Source: JAUJNH01 sp038253125 | Lineage (GTDB): Bacteria; Actinomycetota; Acidimicrobiia; Acidimicrobiales; JAUJNH01 | Length of the DNA: 12,204 nt | Assembly: GCA_038253125.1 (NCBI GenBank) | Contig: JBBSHM010000075.1 | Location: 1 to 12,204, forward strand | Direction of reading: 5' to 3' | Shown here: positions 1 through 5,756 of the stretch, piece by piece | Position numbering within the stretch: position 1 is the first letter of the stretch | Layout: each line of letters starts with the position of its first letter | Made by a program: the position numbers and the translations under genes | Notes under the pieces: model-generated | Told to the model about the DNA's origin: nothing | Databases searched by the model: none | Seen by the model: only the letters and a program-made list of their open reading frames with translations

Positions 1-2
1 AG

Positions 3-404
3 CTGGTGCTCGGCCAGCACTCGGTCGGGTCAGAGGCCGACCTGGAACGGGCCACGACGACGGCCCGGGACATGGCGGGCCGGTTCGGGATGAGCGAGCG
101 GATCGGCCGGGTGCGGGTCCTGAGCGACCAGCGGGAGGTGTTCCTCGGCCGTGACTACCTGCTCACAAAGGAGGTGTCCCAGCCCACCCTCGAGCACCTC
201 GACGACGAGGTGCGGCGGATGCTCACCGAGCAGGAGCAGGTCGCCCGGCAGGTGCTGATCGTCTCCCGTAGCGTCCTCGACGACCTGGCCGAGAAGCTGA
301 CGGCCCGCGAGACGCTGCGGGGTTCGGAACTGCAGGAGGCGCTGGCCGGCGTACCGGTCCGTCGGGCCGTCAGCGAACCGTCGCTGGCGACGGGTCTCGG
401 CTAG
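3..404 (+). CDS. FtsH-type ATP-dependent zinc metalloprotease, C-terminal end (5'-partial)
   Basis: The gene enters from outside the window, so only about 133 C-terminal residues are seen; the frame is already open at base 3. The visible part matches the end of the M41 peptidase domain of FtsH: the helix with ADLERAT, then ARDMAGRFGMSE, a VFLGRD strand, DDEVRRML, and the terminal helices ending in LAEKLTARETL. In FtsH this helical region packs against the zinc protease core, which lies upstream together with the AAA+ module. FtsH is a membrane-anchored hexamer that degrades unstable membrane and soluble proteins. The HEXXH motif and AAA domain are not visible, so whether the protein is complete or active cannot be judged. 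It ends six bases before the response-regulator start, which suggests a transcript shared with that gene. The family is clear, but it could be a secondary FtsH paralogue. Confidence 0.85.
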   Translation: MVLGQHSVGSEADLERATTTARDMAGRFGMSERIGRVRVLSDQREVFLGRDYLLTKEVSQPTLEHLDDEVRRMLTEQEQVARQVLIVSRSVLDDLAEKLTARETLRGSELQEALAGVPVRRAVSEPSLATGLG

Positions 405-410
405 GGAGAC

Positions 411-1646
411 ATGGCGGACAGCAAGGCCAGGATCCTGGTGATCGAAGACGACGAGCCCATCCGGTCGGCGCTGGCCATCTCGTTGCGCACCGAGGGCTAC
501 GACGTCCGGGCGGAGGCCGACGGGTCGGAGCTGTCCAGGGTGGCCGAGGAGTTCCGGCCTGATCTCGCCGTCCTCGACGTCATGCTGCCCAGCGGGCCCG
601 ACGGGTACGCCATCGCCCGTCGCCTGCGCAGCTCCAGCGACCTGCCGCTCCTCTTCGTCACCGCCGCCGATAGCCTCGATGCCCGCCTGGAGGGGTTCGA
701 TGCCGGAGCCGACGACTACTTGGTGAAGCCGTTCTCCATGGCCGAGCTGCTGGCCCGCACCTACGCCCTCCTCCGCCGGGCCGGTCGCCTGTCCTCCCAG
801 GTCCGCCAGTTGGGCGACCTCGTCATCGACGAGACGGCCCGTGCCGTCCTGCGGGCGGGCGTGCCGGTGGTGCTCACCCGGACCGAGTTCGACCTGCTGG
901 CCGCCCTGGCTCGGCGCCCCGGCCAGGTCCTCTCCAAGACCCAGCTCCTCACGCTGGTGTGGGGGTTCGATGCGTACGGCACCAACCTCGTCGAGGTGCA
1001 CGCCCCGGTGGCCGGGGGGCCCGGACACGGTCCTGGCCCGCAAGGCCCGGGACCGTCAGCTGGCCATCAGCAACCAGCTGCCCGACACCCTGGACCAGCT
1101 CACCATCTGCGTCGAGGCCGGGTTGGGCTTCGATGCTGCCCTCGCCCGCACGGCGAGGACGGGGCGTGGCCCGTTGGCCCAGGAGCTCGCCCGCCTCCTG
1201 CAGGACCTCCGGGTCGGCGTGCCGCGGGTCGAGGCGCTCAAGGCAATGCTGGAGCGCACCGATGTGCCCGAGCTCCGACAGTTCGTCCACGTGATCATCC
1301 AGGCCGAGAGCTACGGCGTCCCCATCTCCAAGGTGTTGCGGACCCAGGCCGCCGAGCAGCGCGAGAAGCGGCGCTTCCGGGCCGAGGAGCGAGCCATGAA
1401 GCTGCCGGTCAAGGTCATCTTCCCGATGGTCTTCTGCATCCTGCCGACCCTGTTCATCGTGGTTCTGGCCCCCGCCTTCCTCAACATCTCCGCGAGGTTC
1501 AAGTAGCTATGTTCAGAGAAATCCAGATCGACCATTTCACACCGGGGTTCGCGGCTGGGTGGGCGACGAATCCGCCGAGGCGGCGGCGGCGCGAGACCTG
1601 GCCCTGGATGCCTCTCGGCGCAAGTCGCAGTTCCTGGCCAACATGA
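411..1646 (+). CDS. OmpR/PhoB-family response regulator with 3' end replaced (recognisable only to about 1001)
   Basis: Residues 1-123 form a complete receiver domain: acidic pair D13/D14, phosphoacceptor D56 in VLDVMLP, T84, and K106 in LVKPF. From about residue 133 an OmpR-type winged-helix domain follows (LTRTEFDLLAALARRPGQVL). Homology ends at NLVEVH (residue 197, base 1001), inside the DNA-recognition helix where members normally continue with a V-S-x-L-R-R-K-L type segment. After a G/C-rich join the frame stays open to a stop at 1644-1646, but those roughly 210 residues are Gly/Pro/Arg-rich and lie over tadC and kinase coding sequence read in other frames. They are therefore probably not genuine protein. 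The ATG at 411 has GGGAG close upstream, overlapping the preceding stop. As it stands the product could be phosphorylated but is unlikely to bind DNA normally. Family assignment is firm; the nature of the 3' end is not (deletion, recombination or misassembly). Confidence 0.8.
   Translation: MADSKARILVIEDDEPIRSALAISLRTEGYDVRAEADGSELSRVAEEFRPDLAVLDVMLPSGPDGYAIARRLRSSSDLPLLFVTAADSLDARLEGFDAGADDYLVKPFSMAELLARTYALLRRAGRLSSQVRQLGDLVIDETARAVLRAGVPVVLTRTEFDLLAALARRPGQVLSKTQLLTLVWGFDAYGTNLVEVHAPVAGGPGHGPGPQGPGPSAGHQQPAARHPGPAHHLRRGRVGLRCCPRPHGEDGAWPVGPGARPPPAGPPGRRAAGRGAQGNAGAHRCARAPTVRPRDHPGRELRRPHLQGVADPGRRAAREAALPGRGASHEAAGQGHLPDGLLHPADPVHRGSGPRLPQHLREVQVAMFREIQIDHFTPGFAAGWATNPPRRRRRETWPWMPLGASRSSWPT
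1021..1506 (+). pseudogene. tadC: TadC-like type II/IV secretion F-domain protein, C-terminal half only
   Basis: About 161 residues match the C-terminal half of TadC/GspF-type inner-membrane platform proteins of Tad (Flp) pilus systems. The ARKARDRQ segment is followed by LPDTLDQLTICVEAGLGFDAAL, then GVPRVEAL, a DVPELRQFVHVIIQAESYGVPISKVL helix pair, a basic stretch around REKRRFRAEE, and a hydrophobic membrane segment (FPMVFCILPTLFIVVL) near the C-terminus. The frame is +1 and ends with TAG at 1504-1506. The N-terminal half, including its membrane helices, is missing. No convincing start lies at the join; an upstream GTG at 841 only adds out-of-frame response-regulator sequence. No other Tad genes (tadA, tadB, flp) are visible. 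It is called a fragment because homology begins directly at the join around 1002-1020. Confidence in the family is high; TadC rather than TadB is inferred from the length and layout of the C-terminal part. Confidence 0.75.
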
Positions 1647-2044
1647 GCCATGAGATCAGGACACCCATGAACGGGGTGATCGGGATGACGGAGCTGCTCC
1701 TCGACACCCACCTCGACGAACTCCAGCGCGACTACGCAGAGACCGTCCGCCGCTCGGGAGAATCGCTGCTCGGCATCATCAACGACATCCTTGACTACTC
1801 CAAGATCGAAGCGGGCAAGCTCGACATCGAAGCCATCGACTTCAACCTCGTGTACGCCGTCGAGGACGTGGCCGATCTCTTGGCCAGCCCGGCGCAGTCG
1901 AAGGGCATCGAGCTCGTGGTCGACATCGACCATGACGTGCCCACAATCCTCCGGGGTGATCCCGCGAGACTAGGCTTCGACAGGTCCTCACCAACCTCGT
2001 CGGCAACGCGGTCAAGTTCACCGAGGCGGGACAGGTCGTCGTGA
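1559..2044 (+). CDS. Hybrid sensor histidine kinase, N-terminal piece (HisKA), broken by frameshift
   Basis: This frame encodes a short coiled-coil-like linker (AEAAAARDLALDASRRKSQF) and a full HisKA dimerisation/phosphoacceptor domain. The H-box is LANMSHEIRTPMNG, with the phosphorylated His codon at 1649-1651; the second helix ends in ILDYSKIEAGKLD. The HATPase then begins (DVPTILRGDP), but homology leaves this frame at 1961-1977 and the rest is shifted sequence ending at TGA 2042-2044. The GTG at 1559 is the first start in frame. The frame is open upstream through the end of the tadC fragment but shows no PAS, GAF or membrane sensor, so the normal N-terminus seems lost. The kinase continues in frame +1 (next entry). 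The break could be a real mutation or a sequencing error. Family assignment is secure. Confidence 0.8.
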   Translation: MGDESAEAAAARDLALDASRRKSQFLANMSHEIRTPMNGVIGMTELLLDTHLDELQRDYAETVRRSGESLLGIINDILDYSKIEAGKLDIEAIDFNLVYAVEDVADLLASPAQSKGIELVVDIDHDVPTILRGDPARLGFDRSSPTSSATRSSSPRRDRSS

Positions 2045-3111
2045 GCGTCAGCGTGGGCGAGACGGACGCGGCGCGGACAGTGCTGCGCTTCAACGTGACC
2101 GACACCGGACCGGGCATGCCCCCCGAGACCTGCACCCGCATCTTCGGCCCCTTCACCCAGGCCGGCTCCTCGACGACCCGGAGGCACCGGGGCACCGGGC
2201 TGGGGCTGGCCATCACCCGCCAGCTGGTCGAGCTCATGGAAGGCGGCTGTGGGGTGGAGAGCGTGGTGGGCTCGGGGAGCCGCTTCTGGTTCACAGCGCG
2301 GTTCCAGTGCCACGACTTGCCGCTTAGCCCCCCGCCGACCAACCACGGTCTGGACCTCGAGGGGAAGAAGGTCCTGGTCGTCGACGACAACGCGACGAAC
2401 CGAGCCGTGCTCGAGGGGTTCCTCCTCGGCTGGGGCACCAGGGTCACGGCTGTCGGCTCCGGCCCGGCGGCGCTCGACTCGCTGAGGACCGAAGCCGGGG
2501 CACAGCGCCCCTTCGACGTCGCCATCCTCGACATGAACATGCCGGTCATGGACGGCGTAGAGCTAGCTCGCCTGATCTTCGCCGATCCGGCCATCGGCCC
2601 TCTCCACCTGATTCTGCTGACCTCATCCTGCGACAGCGAGGACATCTCCCGGGCGGAGACCGCAGGGTGCTCGGCCTACCTGAACAAGCCCGTGCGTCGC
2701 GAGCGACTTCAGCGGGGGCTTGCCACGGTGCTCGGCGCCGACGGGCCGAACGACCTGGCTGGCCTCGTGACGGAGGAGGCTCTGGTGCGGGCGGAACTGG
2801 CCGAGGCGACCGGTGATCCCTCCTTCCTGGCGCGACTCGTCGACCAGTACCTGCAGGATGCGGCCGCCCGGGTAGCTGAGCTGCAGGAGGCGACGGCACG
2901 CCGGGACGCACCCGCACTGGCCGCCGCGGCCCACGCCTTGAAGGGGGGCTCGGCAACGATGGGGGCCTTGGGGTTGGCTTCACGGTGCGCCGTCATGGAG
3001 GCCGCCGGACGGCGAGGTGAGCTGCCCGGTCCCGATGATCTGGCTCGGGTCTCGGCCGAACTGCAGTTGGCCGCCGCCGCCCTTCAGGCTGAGGCGCCCC
3101 GGAAACACTGA
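2041..3111 (+). CDS. Hybrid sensor histidine kinase, C-terminal piece (HATPase-REC-HPt)
   Basis: This continues the kinase after the frameshift. In this frame the N-box (NLVGNAVKF, about 1990-2016) lies just before the GTG at 2041, so an independently started protein would lack it. Within the ORF are the G1 box DTGPGMP, the F box IFGPFTQA and the G2 box GTGLGLAI. A receiver domain follows (VLVVDDNATNRAVL, phosphoacceptor Asp codon at 2530-2532 in ILDMNMPVMDG, Lys in LNKPV). The C-terminal HPt domain has its phosphorylated His at 2932-2934 in HALKGGSA. The layout matches BarA/ArcB-like phosphorelay kinases. The GTG start overlaps the preceding TGA (GTGA at 2041-2044), but because the N-box is excluded I read this as one broken gene, not two coupled ones. 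The partner regulator cannot be assigned; the damaged OmpR-type regulator upstream is only a neighbour. Confidence 0.82.
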   Translation: MSVSVGETDAARTVLRFNVTDTGPGMPPETCTRIFGPFTQAGSSTTRRHRGTGLGLAITRQLVELMEGGCGVESVVGSGSRFWFTARFQCHDLPLSPPPTNHGLDLEGKKVLVVDDNATNRAVLEGFLLGWGTRVTAVGSGPAALDSLRTEAGAQRPFDVAILDMNMPVMDGVELARLIFADPAIGPLHLILLTSSCDSEDISRAETAGCSAYLNKPVRRERLQRGLATVLGADGPNDLAGLVTEEALVRAELAEATGDPSFLARLVDQYLQDAAARVAELQEATARRDAPALAAAAHALKGGSATMGALGLASRCAVMEAAGRRGELPGPDDLARVSAELQLAAAALQAEAPRKH

Positions 3112-3138
3112 CGTAAGCACCCTCAAGCAACCGACACG

Positions 3139-3178
3139 TAACGCGTAGGTCGAGGTTCGATCCCTCCTCGGGCTCCCA
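3139..3178 (+). other. tRNA 3'-end-like sequence (possible attachment-site remnant)
   Basis: Bases 3151-3178 have the geometry of a tRNA 3' end. They comprise a 5-base stem (3151-3155), loop TTCGATC (3156-3162), a 5-base return stem with four of five pairs (3163-3167), seven bases in the acceptor position, one discriminator base, and an encoded CCA at 3176-3178. The preceding GTAACGCGTAGGTC resembles the 3' anticodon arm and variable loop of a Thr-like tRNA. No matching 5' acceptor strand, D-arm or 5' anticodon stem is found upstream, so this is not a whole tRNA. Such 3' fragments are what integrating elements leave at the far attachment site. It sits at the change from broken to intact genes. 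A chance match remains possible. Confidence 0.35.
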
Positions 3179-3226
3179 CCGGGTGTCTGGGTGGGGTTCT
3201 GCGCTGTCAAGCATCACCGTGACGAA

Positions 3227-3238
3227 CCATGATCATGG
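3227..3238. promoter_or_regulatory. 12-base perfect palindrome upstream of methyltransferase gene
   Basis: CCATGATCATGG reads the same on both strands. It lies about 60 bases before the TTG start at 3297, in the only AT-richer stretch of this intergenic region. It could be a repressor site or chance. Two possible short leader ORFs begin here or nearby. One starts at ATG 3229 and ends with a TGA overlapping the TTG at 3297. The other starts at ATG 3251, has GGAGAAGG six bases upstream, and is 21 codons long (stop 3314-3316). Neither encodes anything I recognise. Confidence 0.25.
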
Positions 3239-3296
3239 AGAAGGCAGCTGATGATCCCGGACCGGATGCTGCTCGACGTCCAGGTCGGGGGGCGGC

Positions 3297-4064
3297 TTGA
3301 GGCCGGTGCGGCTTGACGAGATCGTGTCGCGGCTGTCCGCTGCCGGGTGCGTGGCTGCGCAAGAGGAGGCGGCCGAGCTCATCGCCGCCGCCGGTGACGA
3401 CGCCGTGCTCGACGCCCTCGTCAGCCGTCGGACCACCGGCGAGCCGCTGGCCTGGCTGGTCGGATCGGTTCACTTCTGTGGCATCCGGGTGAGGGTCCGG
3501 CCCGGGGTGTACGTGCCGCGCTGGCAGAGCGAGCCGCTGGCCCGCCGCGCCGCTGGCCTCCTCCCCTGTCAGGGCGTCGCCGTCGATCTCTGCACGGGGG
3601 CCGGCGCCATCGCCTGCGCCCTGCAGGACGCAGCGCCGGCCGCAGCTGTCGTGGCCACCGATGCCGACCCCATAGCGGTTGCATGCGCCCGCGAGAACGG
3701 CGTGAACGCACTTCTCGGCGATCTCGACGGGCCGTTGCCCCCGACGCTTCTGGGCCGGGTCGACGTGATGACCTCGGTCGTTCCCTACGTGCCCACCGAC
3801 GAGCTGAGCCTGCTTCCCCGCGACGTGCTGGCGTTCGAGCCACGGGTGGCGCTGGACGGTGGCGCTGGCGGGCTGAGGCTGTTGTCGTCGGCGGTGCGCC
3901 TCAGCACCCGCTGGCTGCGGCCGGGGGGCTGGCTGCTGCTCGAGCTCGGCGGCGACCAGGCGGCGACCGTGGCGGATGCGATGAGCGCCGCCGGCTTCGA
4001 GCGGATGGCGGTCCTGCGAGACGAGGACGGCGACGACCGGGGAATCGAAGGCCGGCGCCCCTGA
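3297..4064 (+). CDS. PrmC/HemK-related SAM-dependent methyltransferase (variant NPPY motif)
   Basis: This 255-residue protein matches the actinobacterial PrmC-related group annotated as putative protein-(glutamine-N5) methyltransferases of unknown substrate. A helical N-terminal domain (about 1-60) leads into GEPLAWLVGSVHFCGIRVRVRPGVYVPR. The Rossmann methyltransferase core follows, with the AdoMet motif VDLCTGAGAIACAL, the acidic strand VVATDADPIAVACARENG, and PRDVLAFEPRVALDGGAGGL before the C-terminal LRPGGWLLLELG strand. The position that is NPPY in PrmC reads VVPY (in TSVVPYVPTDEL). The Asn that holds the Gln amide in PrmC is therefore absent, and release-factor methylation is doubtful. 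The TTG at 3297 has a run of six G (3287-3292) as a plausible ribosome site; GTG 3306 is an alternative start. The gene converges with the oxidoreductase, with stops 14 bases apart. Its length is normal for the subgroup and it looks intact. Confidence 0.85.
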   Translation: MRPVRLDEIVSRLSAAGCVAAQEEAAELIAAAGDDAVLDALVSRRTTGEPLAWLVGSVHFCGIRVRVRPGVYVPRWQSEPLARRAAGLLPCQGVAVDLCTGAGAIACALQDAAPAAAVVATDADPIAVACARENGVNALLGDLDGPLPPTLLGRVDVMTSVVPYVPTDELSLLPRDVLAFEPRVALDGGAGGLRLLSSAVRLSTRWLRPGGWLLLELGGDQAATVADAMSAAGFERMAVLRDEDGDDRGIEGRRP

Positions 4065-4078
4065 GCCCTAGGCCTACC

Positions 4079-5620
4079 TCACGCCCGGGACCCGGCCCCG
4101 TCGGCCAGGAGGGCACGAGCGGCCTGGCGGCCAGGGGTGCCGGCGATCCCGCCCGACGGGTTCGTTCCCGCTCCCGAGATGTAGAGGCCGTCGATCGGGG
4201 TGCGCCACCGGCCTAGCTGCTTGGTGGGCCGGAACGGGCCCAACTGGTCGAGGGCGATGTCGAGGTGCATGGGATGGCCGCCAGGCCAGTTTCCCTCCCG
4301 CTCCATCTCGTCCGGGGTCCTGGTCGTGAGCCCCTGGATGCTGGCCCGGAATCCCCGAGCCCGCTCCTCCATCGTGTCCAGGCTGCGCTCGACGAACTCG
4401 TCTCGGCGGGCGGGCCAGCCGCCGTCCACCGTCGACGGCGCCGCCGGGCAGGCCAGGTAGACGGTGTGGTGACCGGGCGGAGCCAGCCCATCGTCGATGG
4501 CCGACGGCGTGAACGCGTACAGCGGCAACGGGTCCGGCAGGCGTCCGGCGTCGGACTGGGTCCAGGCCCGAGACAGGTCTTCGACGCGGTCGACGTAGCT
4601 CTGCAGTCCGTTCCAGTCACCCGGGCGGCCATTCGGGTAGGCCGGCAACCGGTCGGTGGCCACGTGGATCAGGGCCTGGACCACGTTGGAGCGGCGGGCG
4701 GCCGCAAGGTCGGCGCCGGCGGCGCCGGCGAGGGGCGGATCCAAGAGCTCGAGCAGCGCCACCTGTGGGTTGACGGCGGTCACCACCGACGCAGCCAGGA
4801 TCCGCTCGCCCCCCTCAAGCACCACCGCCTGCACGCGTCCACCCGGCGCTTCGATCCGCTCCACGGGCGCCGAGCAGCGCAGCTCGCCGCCGAGCGAGCG
4901 CAGGCGGCTGACCAGGGCGTCGGTGAGGTTCTGGGCTCCTCCTTGGCCGTGCCACTGGCCGAAGAGGTGGTAGGCGGCCTGCCAGAACGCGTACAGGGCG
5001 CCACCCGGCACCGTCGGTCCGACCCCGGCGTGGGCGGCGAAGGCGGCCACCGGACCGCGTGTGAGGTCGGAGGACAGCCACCGCCGCAGCAGCGCGTCGT
5101 AGGGGCTGATGACGTCACGTGCGGTTGTGAGCGGCTGGTGGCGTAGGGCCCGCGCCATGTTCGCCACCTGTTGGGGGAGGGCCACCGTTGGGCTGTCGCC
5201 CCGGATGGCGGGCAGGACGGCCCGCACGATCGGAAGGGCCTTGTCGATGAAGCGGCTGTAGGCGTCGGCCTCGGCTCCCGACTCCTCGGCGATCGAGTCG
5301 ATCGTGGCTTCGACCGATCGGAAGAAGCGGACGCGCCGGCCGTCGGCGTGCACGGCGATGGAGAAGGGGTCCATCTCCAGGTAGCGCAGCCCGGCGCCGG
5401 CCAGGTCCAGCTCAACTGGGATGTCCGTCATGTTGATGATGTTGTGGGCGGCGGAGTGGAGGTCGAAGCGGTAGCCGGGCACCGTCTCCTCGGTGCGGGA
5501 CCCGCCGCCGGGCCGATCAAGCTGCTCGACGACGATCACCTCACGGCCGGCCTGGGCCAGGTAGCAGGCGGCCACCAGCCCGTTGTGACCGGCACCGACC
5601 ACCACCACCGGGCCGTTCAC
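4079..5620 (-). CDS. FAD-dependent oxidoreductase of the phytoene desaturase / PYROXD2-like family
   Basis: This 513-residue protein has an N-terminal dinucleotide-binding fold (residues 5-34, VVVGAGHNGLVAACYLAQAG and an acidic residue in VVEQ) followed by RPGGGSRTEE, the usual second FAD contact. The far C-terminus has the FAD-closing motif GLYISGAGTNPSGGIAGTPG. This layout belongs to the CrtI-like amine-oxidase superfamily, in the branch annotated as NAD(P)/FAD-dependent oxidoreductase. True carotenoid desaturases belong to the same superfamily, but no crtB, crtE or other carotenoid genes are nearby, so the substrate is unknown. No signal peptide is visible. The start is GTG at 5620-5618, chosen because the Rossmann strand begins a few residues later. 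A strong ribosome site is not seen, but a small upstream ORF ends in a GTGA overlap with this start and could supply coupling. The gene looks intact. Confidence 0.87.
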   Translation of the reverse strand: MNGPVVVVGAGHNGLVAACYLAQAGREVIVVEQLDRPGGGSRTEETVPGYRFDLHSAAHNIINMTDIPVELDLAGAGLRYLEMDPFSIAVHADGRRVRFFRSVEATIDSIAEESGAEADAYSRFIDKALPIVRAVLPAIRGDSPTVALPQQVANMARALRHQPLTTARDVISPYDALLRRWLSSDLTRGPVAAFAAHAGVGPTVPGGALYAFWQAAYHLFGQWHGQGGAQNLTDALVSRLRSLGGELRCSAPVERIEAPGGRVQAVVLEGGERILAASVVTAVNPQVALLELLDPPLAGAAGADLAAARRSNVVQALIHVATDRLPAYPNGRPGDWNGLQSYVDRVEDLSRAWTQSDAGRLPDPLPLYAFTPSAIDDGLAPPGHHTVYLACPAAPSTVDGGWPARRDEFVERSLDTMEERARGFRASIQGLTTRTPDEMEREGNWPGGHPMHLDIALDQLGPFRPTKQLGRWRTPIDGLYISGAGTNPSGGIAGTPGRQAARALLADGAGSRA

Positions 5621-5754
5621 GACGCGTCCGATAGGACAACAGTGATGAGGGCCGGGCCTGCAGCGACCCCCTCGGTGCGGCCGGGTTGGCTGCCGATGAA
5701 CTTGAGCAGGAGCACTCCGCGATCATGCCCGTTGCCGCCCCGTAGAGAGGCCAC
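5617..5754 (-). CDS. Possible 45-residue ORF coupled to the oxidoreductase
   Basis: On the minus strand a GTG at 5754-5752 opens 45 codons ending in TGA at 5619-5617, which overlaps the oxidoreductase GTG (GTGA). The peptide contains the stretches GVLLLKFIGSQPGRTEG and AAGPALITVVLSDAS. About three quarters of its codons end in G or C, consistent with coding, although neighbouring genes are somewhat higher. I recognise no family. It may be a real small protein, the tail of a decayed gene (the frame is closed by a TGA only nine codons upstream of the GTG), or chance openness in GC-rich DNA. Its 5' end meets the pgeF start on the other strand, leaving almost no room for a divergent promoter. Confidence 0.28.
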   Translation of the reverse strand: MASLRGGNGHDRGVLLLKFIGSQPGRTEGVAAGPALITVVLSDAS

Positions 5755-5756
5755 CG

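Noticed and set aside
30..1043. Long minus-strand open frame (337 codons) opposite the protease and regulator genes
   Set aside because: Low-complexity Gly/Arg/Gln-rich translation with no motif, lying antisense to well-recognised genes; typical of GC-rich DNA.
1509..1646. ATG 1509 as the start of a separate gene after tadC
   Set aside because: It is in the same frame as the regulator's spurious tail and encodes no recognisable sequence; the kinase lies in another frame.
3175..3195. Six-base stem (CCCACC / GGTGGG) with nine-base loop after the kinase gene, as a terminator
   Set aside because: The stem is short, has no following T-run, and overlaps the tRNA-like CCA end.
4065..4078. TAGGCCTA palindrome between the convergent stops, as a bidirectional terminator
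   Set aside because: Eight bases with no loop and no T-runs; too short to form a terminator hairpin.
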